Shown piece by piece: positions 52,790 through 60,770 of a stretch of 64,000 nucleotides of DNA (positions are counted from its first letter, which is position 1; each line of letters begins with the position of its first letter). The DNA lies in the NCBI GenBank assembly GCA_025210795.1, contig JAOAQZ010000042.1:1-64000 (forward strand), written 5' to 3'. The notes below the pieces were generated by a model. The model was not told the DNA's origin and searched no databases. It saw only the letters and a program-made list of their open reading frames with translations. This DNA is from Cohaesibacter sp. (GTDB lineage: Bacteria; Pseudomonadota; Alphaproteobacteria; Rhizobiales; Cohaesibacteraceae). Position numbers and translations under genes: made by a program.

Positions 52790-53776
52790 ATGGCTGAAAC
52801 CAAGGAACAAGTGCTGGATCGTATCCTGACACTGGAAATCGTCCGTGTAACCGAACGTGCCGCTGTTGCTGCGGCTCGCCTTCGTGGTCATGGCAATGAA
52901 AAAGCTGCCGATCAGGCCGCTGTTGACGCAATGCGCCGCGAACTGAACCGCCTTCCTATTGATGGCACCGTTGTGATCGGTGAAGGGGAACGCGACGAAG
53001 CACCAATGCTGTTCATTGGTGAAGAAGTTGGCACCAAGCAGGGCCCCAAGGTCGACATCGCGCTTGATCCGCTGGAAGGCACCACCATTTGTGCGAAAAA
53101 CCTGCCAAACTCCCTTGCTGTGATCGCCATGGCAGAAGCAGGCAGCCTGCTCAATGCACCTGACGTTTACATGGACAAGATCGCTATCGGGCCGGGCTAT
53201 CCTGAAAATCTCGTTGATCTTGACCGCACTCCGGTTGAGAACATGCAGGCACTGGCCAATGCCAAGGGCGTGCCAATCAATGAAATCACTGCCTGTATCC
53301 TTGACCGTCCTCGTCATGCCAAGCTGATCGAAGATGTCCGCGCAACCGGCGCTGCTATCCGCCTGATCGGCGATGGTGACGTTGCGGGCGTGATCCATTG
53401 TACCGAGCCTGAAGAAACCGGCATCGATATCTATTTCGGCATTGGTGGCGCTCCTGAAGGCGTTCTGGCAGCAGCAGCGCTTCGCTGCATTGGTGGCCAG
53501 ATGCAGGGCCGTTTGGTCATCAACACCGATGAGCAGCGCCAGCGCGCCATCAAAATGGGTGTGACCGATCCAAACAAGAAATTCACCATGGAAGAAATGG
53601 CTTCCGGTGATGTGACCTTTGCTGCAACCGGCGTGACCGATGGCAACATGCTCTCTGGCGTCAAATTCGGCAAAACCCACATCCAGACCGAAACCGTTGT
53701 CATGCGCTCTTCCACCGGCACCGTTCGCTATGTGAAATCTGAGCACACCAATTTCGAGAAATTCCATCTCGATTGA
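52790..53776 (+). CDS. glpX: Fructose-1,6-bisphosphatase class II
   Basis: A gluconeogenic enzyme that hydrolyses fructose-1,6-bisphosphate. The 328-residue protein has the class II metal-site blocks: IGEGERDEAPMLFIGE, DIALDPLEGTT and the later GGAPEGVLAAAALRC, with DGDVAGVI between. Family members may also act on sedoheptulose-1,7-bisphosphate. It lies between hom and recJ in the usual rhizobial order; a terminator separates it from recJ. Confidence 0.97.
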   Translation: MAETKEQVLDRILTLEIVRVTERAAVAAARLRGHGNEKAADQAAVDAMRRELNRLPIDGTVVIGEGERDEAPMLFIGEEVGTKQGPKVDIALDPLEGTTICAKNLPNSLAVIAMAEAGSLLNAPDVYMDKIAIGPGYPENLVDLDRTPVENMQALANAKGVPINEITACILDRPRHAKLIEDVRATGAAIRLIGDGDVAGVIHCTEPEETGIDIYFGIGGAPEGVLAAAALRCIGGQMQGRLVINTDEQRQRAIKMGVTDPNKKFTMEEMASGDVTFAATGVTDGNMLSGVKFGKTHIQTETVVMRSSTGTVRYVKSEHTNFEKFHLD

Positions 53777-53843
53777 TAGATGCGGCCAATCCTTGAGGGA
53801 GTAAGGCTATGCCTTGCTTCTTTTGCGGATTGAGACAAAGATC

Positions 53844-53876
53844 AAAAGCGGGCAGAGTCATCTGGCCGCTTTTTTT
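53844..53876 (+). terminator. Terminator after glpX
   Basis: An 8-bp stem (53844-53851 with 53866-53873) with a 14-base loop is followed by T to 53876, 68 bases after the glpX stop codon. It suggests that recJ has its own promoter or relies on read-through. Confidence 0.7.
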
Positions 53877-53953
53877 CTGCTGTGTGACAAGGTGAGAGCT
53901 GGCAGCAGAATGACCGCGAAGACGGACCCATGCGCGCAGCAAATGAGGCGGCT

Positions 53954-55759
53954 ATGATTGAGCAAAAGAAAGCCTATTTGGGAATTTCCCAATCCGCAAA
54001 AGAGCGCCGGTGGGTCGAGCGTTTGGATGATCGGGGCGGCTCTATTGCAACTGCAATCGGCCAATCCTTTGATATTCCCGATATTGTCGCGCGCGTTATG
54101 GCGGGCAGGGGGCTCGATCAGGCAAGTGCGGAAGGCTATCTTGACCCCGCCATCAAAGACCTGATGCCAGATCCGTCCTGTATGACAGATATGGACAAAG
54201 CCGCTGCCCGAATTGCAAAGAGCATCCGTGACGGCGACAAGATTGCCATTTTCGGTGACTATGATGTTGACGGGGCCACCTCAAGCGCCTTGCTTTATAA
54301 CTTCCTTGCCCATTGCGGCATCGAAAGCACCATCTATATTCCCGACCGGATTTTCGAGGGCTATGGCCCAAATCCCGATGCGATTGATCAACTGATTGAT
54401 GCTGGTCATAAATTGATCATCACGCTTGATTGCGGCTCCACCTCGTTTGAGGCCTTGGAGAGAGCAAAAGAGCGGGCGGTCGATGTTGTCATTCTCGATC
54501 ACCATCAGGTGGGAGAAGAACTGCCTCCATGTGCGGCACTTGTGAACCCCAATCGGCAGGATGATATCAGCCAGCTTGGCCATCTGGCCGCAGTTGGTGT
54601 CACCTTCATGGCTGTTGTGGCAACCAATCGAGAATTGCGCAAATCCGGCTTCTATGGCAGCGCCTGTCCGGCCCCTGATCTTCTCGCTTGGTTGGATCTT
54701 GTCGCTCTCGGCACGGTTTGCGATGTTGTGCCGCTCAAAGGGCTGAACCGGGCCTTTGTGATCAAAGGCATGCTGGTCATCCGCAAGCATAGCAATATTG
54801 GGCTGTCGGCCTTGCAGGCCGTCTCTCGCGTTTCGGGGCCGGTGCGGCCCTACCATCTGGGCTTTTTGCTGGGGCCAAGAATCAATGCCGGTGGCCGCAT
54901 CGGGGACGCAGCCCTTGGGGCCCGTCTGTTGACCACCAAAAATCCCTCACAGGCCGAACAAATCGCCAATGAGCTGGAACGCCTCAACAAAGAGCGTCAG
55001 GCCCTTGAGCAAATCATGCTGGAAGAGGCAACCGCGCAGGCAGACATGCTGCTGATGGGCAATCCGGACACCAGCTGCCTTGTGACCTCCAGCCCCGATT
55101 GGCATGCAGGCATCGTCGGGCTTTTGGCTTCGCGCCTAAAAGAGAGGTTTCGCCGTCCCGCTTTTGCCATTGCTGTGGGGGCAGGCGGCCAAGGCACAGG
55201 CTCCGGCCGCTCCATAGCCGGTGTCGATCTGGGCGCAGCGGTGCGAAAGGCGGTTGATGAGGGAAGGCTTGTGAAAGGTGGCGGCCATGCCATGGCGGCG
55301 GGCCTCACGGTCGAAGAAGCCAGCCTTCATTCCCTCAAAGCCTATCTTGAGGATGAATTGCACGGGCAAGTCAAACAGGCCCGCTCCAATGACGAAATGA
55401 AAATTGACGGCGCTCTTACGGCCACCGGTGCAACCGAAGAGCTTGTCAATTTGCTGGAGAAAGCCGGGCCTTACGGGGCTGGCAATTCCGAACCGGTTTT
55501 CGTCTTTCCCTCCCACACCATCGCCTTTGCCGATGTGGTCGGGCAGGGGGGGCATGTGCGTTGCACTCTGTCAAATGCCGCTGGCGGTAAACTGAAAGCC
55601 ATTGCTTTTCGTGCAGCTGAAGAGCCATTGGGGAAAATGGTGCTGGAGAATAGAGGCCAGCCCCTGCATGTGGCAGGCAGCCTGTCTCTTGACTATTGGC
55701 AGGGTCGACCAACGGTTCAATTGCGCATATTGGATGTCGCCAAACCTGTCATGCTCTAG
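53954..55759 (+). CDS. recJ: Single-stranded-DNA-specific 5'-3' exonuclease RecJ
   Basis: Degrades single-stranded DNA 5' to 3' in mismatch and recombinational repair. DHH phosphoesterase motifs are intact: IFGDYDVDGATSSA, ITLDCGST, VVILDHHQVGEELPP and, in the DHHA1 part, GGRIGDAALGARLL and VKGGGHAMAAGL. The C-terminal OB-like region ends at the TAG near 55759. Start ATG 53954 is chosen because GAGG lies 5 bases upstream; the frame also opens at ATG 53930. Length is about 601 residues, as in other RecJ proteins. Confidence 0.96.
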   Translation: MIEQKKAYLGISQSAKERRWVERLDDRGGSIATAIGQSFDIPDIVARVMAGRGLDQASAEGYLDPAIKDLMPDPSCMTDMDKAAARIAKSIRDGDKIAIFGDYDVDGATSSALLYNFLAHCGIESTIYIPDRIFEGYGPNPDAIDQLIDAGHKLIITLDCGSTSFEALERAKERAVDVVILDHHQVGEELPPCAALVNPNRQDDISQLGHLAAVGVTFMAVVATNRELRKSGFYGSACPAPDLLAWLDLVALGTVCDVVPLKGLNRAFVIKGMLVIRKHSNIGLSALQAVSRVSGPVRPYHLGFLLGPRINAGGRIGDAALGARLLTTKNPSQAEQIANELERLNKERQALEQIMLEEATAQADMLLMGNPDTSCLVTSSPDWHAGIVGLLASRLKERFRRPAFAIAVGAGGQGTGSGRSIAGVDLGAAVRKAVDEGRLVKGGGHAMAAGLTVEEASLHSLKAYLEDELHGQVKQARSNDEMKIDGALTATGATEELVNLLEKAGPYGAGNSEPVFVFPSHTIAFADVVGQGGHVRCTLSNAAGGKLKAIAFRAAEEPLGKMVLENRGQPLHVAGSLSLDYWQGRPTVQLRILDVAKPVML

Positions 55760-55793
55760 GGGGCGCATTGATAAGGGAGAATTCCTTCATCTC

Positions 55794-56783
55794 TCAGATA
55801 GGGCGGGCGCGAATGAATTTTTGCTCCATCACTTCCTTGCCCCATTGCGAACCGGGATATTCTTCAACAAGCTCAAATCCATAGCGTTCATAAAGCGAGC
55901 GGGCGGCATCAAGCCCCTTGAAAGTCCATAGATGCAGGGCATCAAAGCCCTGCTCGTCCCCAAAGGCAACAGCTGCCTCAAAAAGCTGCTTGCCAAGACC
56001 CGTGCCGCGCAAATTATCATCCATAATGAACCAGCGCAGATGGCCGATATTATCGCCAAGATCCTCCCCATCCAGTGAGATGCTACCGACAATCTTGCCA
56101 TGATGCTCTATCGACCAAATCTGGTTGAGCGGATTTTGAAGTCGCGGCAAGAAGTCAGCCATGCCCGATGCAACGGTTGCTTCAAAGACATGATCAAAGC
56201 CGGAGAAGCGGTGATAAAAACGGGCATGCAGATCGGTGACTTGCCCCAGAATACCCGGCATATAGCCGGTTTGAATTGCCAAGTGAGGGGAAGGGGCTTG
56301 AGATTTCTGGTCAGTCACTCCTTGCTTATTAAGGCGGCTGTCTTTTAGAGATTGCGCGTAAAGGGAAAGAGCAGAGGCGATAGCATCAATATTATTGCCT
56401 TCCAGATCTCCAATGGCGGAAGTTACCTGATTGATGGCAAACTGATTGATATGGTCAAACAACTCACATCCTTGCGCCGTGAGCGATAAATCCTGCTCTC
56501 TTGCATCCTTGGCAGATTGTACCCGCTCAAGCATGCCCTTCTTCTCAAGTGATTTAACCAGACGGCTGATGGTGGATTTTTCAAGCCGTAGGCATAGGCT
56601 CAGATCCCGGGCTTTCATCTTTCCCGCCATCCCGATTTCCAAAATTGTGTGAACACCAGACAGGGACAAATCCGTTCCCGCTACCGCTTTGTCAAGAACG
56701 CCAAGTTCTCTGACCAAAAGACGCGACGCCGCACGAATATGGTTGATTCTGTCGCCGCTGAGATGAGAGGAAAGTTGGGACAT
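55794..56783 (-). CDS. MarR regulator fused to a GNAT acetyltransferase
   Basis: A 329-residue fusion. The N-terminal MarR winged helix (about 1-145) has SLSGVHTILEIG, the recognition helix CLRLEKSTISRLVKSLEKKGML and the wing SAKDAREQDLSLTAQG. After a linker near 150-175, a GNAT domain (about 175-329) follows, with acetyl-CoA motif A in LRGTGLGKQLFEAAVAFG and the terminal LYERYGFELVEEYPGSQWG. Fusions of this kind are widespread, but the acetylated substrate is unknown; a small molecule that also serves as inducer is one possibility. An ATAGTTG...CAACTAT palindrome lies 25 bases upstream of the start, suggesting autoregulation. Convergent with recJ. Confidence 0.95.
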   Translation of the reverse strand: MSQLSSHLSGDRINHIRAASRLLVRELGVLDKAVAGTDLSLSGVHTILEIGMAGKMKARDLSLCLRLEKSTISRLVKSLEKKGMLERVQSAKDAREQDLSLTAQGCELFDHINQFAINQVTSAIGDLEGNNIDAIASALSLYAQSLKDSRLNKQGVTDQKSQAPSPHLAIQTGYMPGILGQVTDLHARFYHRFSGFDHVFEATVASGMADFLPRLQNPLNQIWSIEHHGKIVGSISLDGEDLGDNIGHLRWFIMDDNLRGTGLGKQLFEAAVAFGDEQGFDALHLWTFKGLDAARSLYERYGFELVEEYPGSQWGKEVMEQKFIRARPI

Positions 56784-57085
56784 GACATTGGCCTTCAGAA
56801 ATGAATTATAGTTGTATATTGCAACTATTCATGATTTTCGCAACAACGTCAAGCAGCATTAGGGAACACCGTTTTGAATGCGAAAGCAAGAAGCCAGAAT
56901 GTGGAAAACCTTTGCAGCGATAAATGGCCGAAATTGGCCCTTTCAAAGCTGCTGAAATTGCTAAAAAGCATTGTAGGATTTGGCGAGTAACAGCATTTTT
57001 TGGGACAACACAGATTTTGTGATGAAAAGCCAAAATCTCACTTGCGCTTTGAGAAAAAGCTTTCTATAAACCGCCCATCGCTTAA
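56784..57085. other. Region between MarR-GNAT gene and tRNA-Glu
   Basis: 302 bases without a gene. Apart from the palindromic operator candidate near its left end, I see nothing in it. Confidence 0.45.
56808..56828. promoter_or_regulatory. Palindromic MarR-type operator candidate
   Basis: ATAGTTG (56808-56814) and CAACTAT (56822-56828) are perfect inverted arms around 7 bases, centred 35 bases upstream of the MarR-GNAT start. Part of it (TATAGTTGTATATTG, 56807-56821) recurs exactly upstream of the Type ISP gene at 28396-28410. Confidence 0.6.
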
Positions 57086-57161
57086 GCGCCCTTCGTCTAG
57101 CGGTCTAGGACGCCGCCCTTTCACGGCGGAAACACGGGTTCGAGTCCCGTAGGGCGTGCCA
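57086..57161 (+). tRNA. tRNA-Glu (anticodon TTC), CCA encoded
   Basis: A full cloverleaf: acceptor GCGCCCT pairs with AGGGCGT (one G-U pair), the D-arm includes TCGTCTAGCGGTCTAGGA, the anticodon stem-loop is CCGCCCTTTCACGGCGG with TTC, the T-arm holds GGGTTCGAGTCCC, and discriminator G is followed by CCA (57159-57161). A terminator follows at once. Beyond it the accessory, decayed region begins. Confidence 0.96.
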
Positions 57162-57196
57162 CTCTCTTGCCTAGAAAGAGTGGCAAAGCAAAAACA

Positions 57197-57233
57197 AAAA
57201 GCCCTTGCAGCTCAGGTAGCTGCGAGGGCTTTT
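57197..57233 (+). terminator. Terminator after tRNA-Glu
   Basis: A 16-bp stem (57197-57212 with 57218-57233, one G-U pair) and a 5-base loop with flanking A and T runs, 35 bases after the tRNA. Confidence 0.88.
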
Positions 57234-57653
57234 GTTGTTTTGAGATGTCGGGTCAGGCATCATGCGTCCGACAAATGGGCGCTTCGCCATTATATTGTCA
57301 GCCAACTTCTACCTGTTCGCCGCCGTCACATACTTCAGAACTTCATATGGTGTTTTTAACCCCGAAACGACATGATTTCAGATTCAAGCACTCCGGATTG
57401 CCTGCAGCAACAGGTATTCTTTTCTTAAGGACAAGAGATTGGGCATGCTGTGCCTGAGTTGGGCGACCCTACGGTGACCATGGTCTTGGCGAAAGCGTTT
57501 GGATCTGCTATCCAATGCTCCACCAATTCATTGAAAAAGCCTTGGTTTGTGCGCCGTGCTTTGTTGTCCGTGCTATTTGCCCTTGTCCGATTGGGTAAGA
57601 GGGGAAAACGGCCCTCACTTTTTAAGGGAAAGTGATCCAGATTGGAATTGGGC
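57234..57653. other. Unassigned stretch after tRNA-Glu
   Basis: 420 bases with several overlapping short frames on both strands and no recognisable protein. It precedes (in map order) the 3' end of the broken tonB and may be remnant DNA of the same decayed region. I found no copy of the tRNA 3' end that would mark an attachment site. Confidence 0.4.
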
Positions 57654-58717
57654 TTACTTAACTGGCACCTCCATAACAAGGCGCGATCTGCTGATCGATT
57701 TTGGTAGTGGTGGGAAGGGGGCAGCACGACGTATGGTTAGCTGAGCTTCCCGATCAACGCGCTTGTTGCCGGAAGAGCGAGTGATGCGAATGCCGGATAC
57801 GGACCCTGAGGAATGGATGGTGAAAACCACGATTGCGCTGCGTTTTGCACGTGCCACAATGGTTCGCTTCTTGCGCACAATGCGTGCCCGAACGCGCCCT
57901 TTGTAATTGCTCAGGGCAGCACGTCCATTTGCATTGGCTTTTTTGCCGCCGCTGCCGCCAGTGGCACCTTTCCGGCCCTTACGGTTTTTAACCTTGCCTC
58001 CCTTGCGCGACGCTTGAGACGCGGCCCGTGCTGCTCTTGATTTGGATGTGCGCGCCTGTTTCTTTGCAGCTTTCTTCTTTTTCGTAACTGTTTTTGCCTT
58101 CTTCTTGCGCTTGATTGGCTTTTTTGTGGCGACGCGTTTTTTAGGCGGCTTTTTGACAATCTTAGCCTGCTTTTTTAGGGCGTTGGCTGAATTTCCTTTT
58201 TGGCGCTTTCGGCCATTGCCTCAGGTTTTAGATAGTCGGGTTTGATCAGGGCCTGCTTGGCTTTGAGTAGCCGAGCATTGTTTGCTGCCAGCGCTTTGAA
58301 CGGTGCCGGTGAGGGAGCAGGGATACGCCTTGCTTCAATAAGGCGTGGCTTGACACGCTCTTCAACAAAGCTCTTGGTCTCAATCGCATGCTGGACCTTT
58401 CTCGGCTCCAGCATGGCCTTGTGTGTAGATTTGCTTTGAAGTGGGGTCGCTTTGACGGCCTGTGAAGCTGAGGCATCAAACAGATTGCCAATTTCAAGCG
58501 AGGCAACTCCTGCGCCGCGCTCTTCCAGAGCCGCATCTGGAGCGGACATGAAGAAGGCTGCCACACTGATATGCGCCACAAGGGAAAGACAGGCGAAAAT
58601 CAGCAATCCTTTGCCAAAAACGCCCAGCCAATGTGAGCTGCGCCCATATATGATTATGAGAGAGGAGGCCACTCTTCTGCCATTGATTAAGAATGGGTAG
58701 AAGGATGGCTTGCGCAT
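57654..58717 (-). pseudogene. tonB: TonB protein, split by one frameshift
   Basis: Energy-transducing TonB of a heme or siderophore uptake system. The N-terminal frame (58717 to a stop at 58175) has one membrane helix (VFGKGLLIFACLSLVAHISV) and a Pro/Ala/Lys linker. The C-terminal frame, read continuously to a stop at 57654, has the Lys-rich linker, then LSNYKGRVRARIVRKK, FTIHSSGSVSGIRITRSSG and DREAQLTIRRAAPFPPLP, the classical TonB C-terminal domain. The two parts are joined by a -1 shift, most simply at the AAAAAGG run (plus-strand 58195-58201), where the protein would read ...ESAKKGNSANALKKQ. ATG 58717 lies inside hutW; a GTG shortly downstream may be the real start. It could be a true pseudogene, a frameshifted functional gene, or a sequencing slip in the homopolymer. 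Confidence 0.82.
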
Positions 58718-59787
58718 CAATTCCTCGTGTTGCAAGCTCATTTGCCAATTGGTGAATATGAAGATGCCCAACTTCCATTTGACCCTTGGCTATATTCAGG
58801 AACTCTCGATCAGCGGGTGAACGCATCATGAAACCAAGTGGTTTTTTGCCAGCCTCGACAGATGTCAAATAGCGCTCAAGATTGCCGTCGTTACGAAAAG
58901 AGTGGTTGTCAAGAAAGCCGCCAGCCCCTGAGCCAAAGGCAAGGCAATTGGCCCCGGTCTTGACCATCAGATTGTAGAGGTTGCGCTCTCGGGTGCCGCG
59001 GCGCCAGTGGGTGGTAGAAAGAGTGCTCCACCCATAATTGGCGAGAATGTTAGCGCCAGCTTGGTAATAGTGACCCACTCGACATCGCGCTCCCAGCTTT
59101 TAAGGCTCTGCTCTGGTAAGCCATACATCAAATCAATGACAATTGCCCCTTGATCAAGGGCCACAAGATCCCTCAAAAATGCTTGGGCCTGATCCCCATC
59201 CACTTTGCGCCCGAGACGTTTGCGCAGTTTTGTTTCAAAGGTCTGTACGCCAATGGAAATGCGGTTGGCTCCGGTAGCAAAGCAGGCTTTGGCCTTTTCC
59301 AGGGGGAAGCTGAAAATCCGCCCTTCAATTGTTATTTCGCAGTCAGAAGCAAGGGGCAGATAGTGCCGAACTGCTTCAATAATGCGGCATAGATCAGTGC
59401 TTTCGAGAGCCGTTGGCGTGCCGCCTCCGAAATAAACCGCATGAATGGGCCCGCTGGCTTGTAAGGGGCTGTCTTTTTCAGCTTTGATTTCCTTGATCAT
59501 CGCATCGGCATAGGACGCACTATGGTTGGTGTGCCAAGGATTTTGGTAAAAGCCGCAAAACAGGCAATGATTTTCGCAAAAGGGGATATGAAGATAGGCA
59601 ACAGATTTTCCCGTGCGCGCAGTAGAGCCAATGATCTGCCACGTTTCCTGATGGTCTTCCTGACGCACTGGCTGGGCCGCCAAGAAGGGATGGACTAGTC
59701 CCTTTTCAGGAATGCATGCTCAAGAGGACTCTCAGTATCAGCTGCAAAAAAGTCTTCAAGGCGCAGTGGGGACGCACTGCCTCCCAT
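58494..59787 (-). pseudogene. hutW: HutW/ChuW-type radical SAM heme-utilisation protein, broken
   Basis: HutW/ChuW are radical SAM enzymes of anaerobic heme degradation. Three pieces in different frames match one protein. Piece 1 (from ATG 59787) reads LRLEDFFAADTESPLEHAFLKR. A -1 shift at an AAAAGGG run near 59705 leads to piece 2 (to about 59050), with the cluster motif CENHCLFCGFY, YFGGGTPT, RISIGVQTF and LMYGLPEQSLKSWERD. The next 40-50 residues of the family are missing. Piece 3 (to 58494) resumes at YYQAGANILANYGWSTLSTTHW with RGTRERNLYNLMVKTGANCLAFGSGAGG and LTLAGRFW. An internal deletion with frame change, plus the 5' frameshift, make function very unlikely. Its 3' end overlaps the tonB start by about 100-220 bases. 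Confidence 0.83.
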
Positions 59788-60163
59788 TGGAGCGTGAGAG
59801 GGGGCTTGACGGAAAGAGGCTGTGTGTCATCGACCTTTTGTGAATGCAGACCCGAGGACGGGCGGGACGGCGAGCGGGTATCCTTGTGAGAGAGAACCGA
59901 AGGTTCTGATGCTTTGCTCTGAAGGGATATGGCGGGTCTCTATATTGTGAGTATTTAATTCATAATATAGAAGTGTGACCAAATGGTCTCCTCAACAAAG
60001 CGTGCCATATTGCCGCAACAAGGAGAGGGGGGCTTGCGAGCAAGGGGAGACGTGAGGGTCGAAGCCATTGATTTTGCAAATCTAGAATGGGCGATTGGTT
60101 CAAGCGGCTCTATTGGATGGAGCTTGTCTGTCACATTTCACTGGTAGACGGTGAGGAATGATT
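59788..60163. other. Non-coding stretch between hutW and thiolase remnants
   Basis: 376 bases. I find no recognisable protein remnant. An inverted repeat with 8-bp arms (TCTATATT 59939-59946 with AATATAGA 59964-59971) and a small hairpin at 59893-59907 are the only structures noticed. Confidence 0.4.
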
Positions 60164-60604
60164 TTATGCGAAACTGGATGAAACAAGGGGAATGCACAAC
60201 TTAAACCAAACAGCCTCTGGTAAATCCGCAAGGTCGGTTTGCGCACGATTGCATTCATCTTTTGAGATCAATTCAGGAACCACGTTCATCGCGCTGTTCT
60301 CTTTGTCTTTAACGAGTTTGCTTACAGCACAAGGTATGATTTCTTCATCAAACACTCCAGATCGCTGTTAGCTTTGCAAAGCATGCTGGTCTTGTTGCTG
60401 GCGCGAAATTCCATACTTTTTGGCACCGATCTCGGCAGTCCCAATCATCGAGGTATAGTAGCTCTTTACGACCGATGGGTCTTTGTAACGGTGCCCATTC
60501 CAATGCTCGTTTTGTAGCGGCGAAATGCTATCGAACCCACCGGCTATGGCGACTTAAACCCCTTCATTGAGCATATTCAAGTGAAACGCAAAGAAGCCCG
60601 CAGA
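60164..60604 (-). pseudogene. Thiolase (acetyl-CoA acetyltransferase) fragment with nonsense codons
   Basis: On the minus strand one frame reads, in order, SAGFFAFHLNMLNEGV, stop, VAIAGGFDSISPLQNEHW, ..SYYTSMIGTAEIGAKKYGIS, RQQQDQHALQS, stop, QRSGVFDEEIIPC, SKLVKDKENS, SKDECNRAQTDLADL. This follows the thiolase order 'C-S-S-G..(D)VAIAGG.(E)S(M/I)S', 'TAE..A.KYGISREEQD.(F/Y)ALQS' and 'FDEEIVP......KD E..RP.TTLE.L'. Stops are at 60554-60556 and 60368-60370, the latter apparently CAA changed to TAA. Only about 145 of ~395 residues remain; the catalytic Cys region and the C-terminal half are missing. The reading frame itself is otherwise conserved, which indicates fairly recent decay. Confidence 0.8.
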
Positions 60605-60728
60605 TATTAAAAATGGTCAAAATCGTCAGATAGATTTTGCTGAATTTTTGGTTGTTGGATGTAAAAAGCGGCATTGCCTTTACTCTTAATAGTTGTAGAG
60701 TGTTGATGGTTAGTGTTTCGTGGGATTG

Positions 60729-60745
60729 TTTGGATTCTATCCAAA
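60729..60745 (+). promoter_or_regulatory. Hairpin/palindrome upstream of the DUF4011 gene
   Basis: TTTGGAT (60729-60735) and ATCCAAA (60739-60745) flank a 3-base loop, 25 bases before the start codon and just upstream of the ribosome binding site. It may be a leader hairpin or a binding site controlling the gene. Confidence 0.4.
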
Positions 60746-60770
60746 ATTCTAAGAAGTCGAGGGGCGTAAA

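Noticed and set aside
57425-57727. Minus-strand frame containing FNELVEHWIADPNAFAKTMV
   Set aside because: The segment looks somewhat protein-like, but the plus strand has an equally open frame and no family could be named; left as unassigned.
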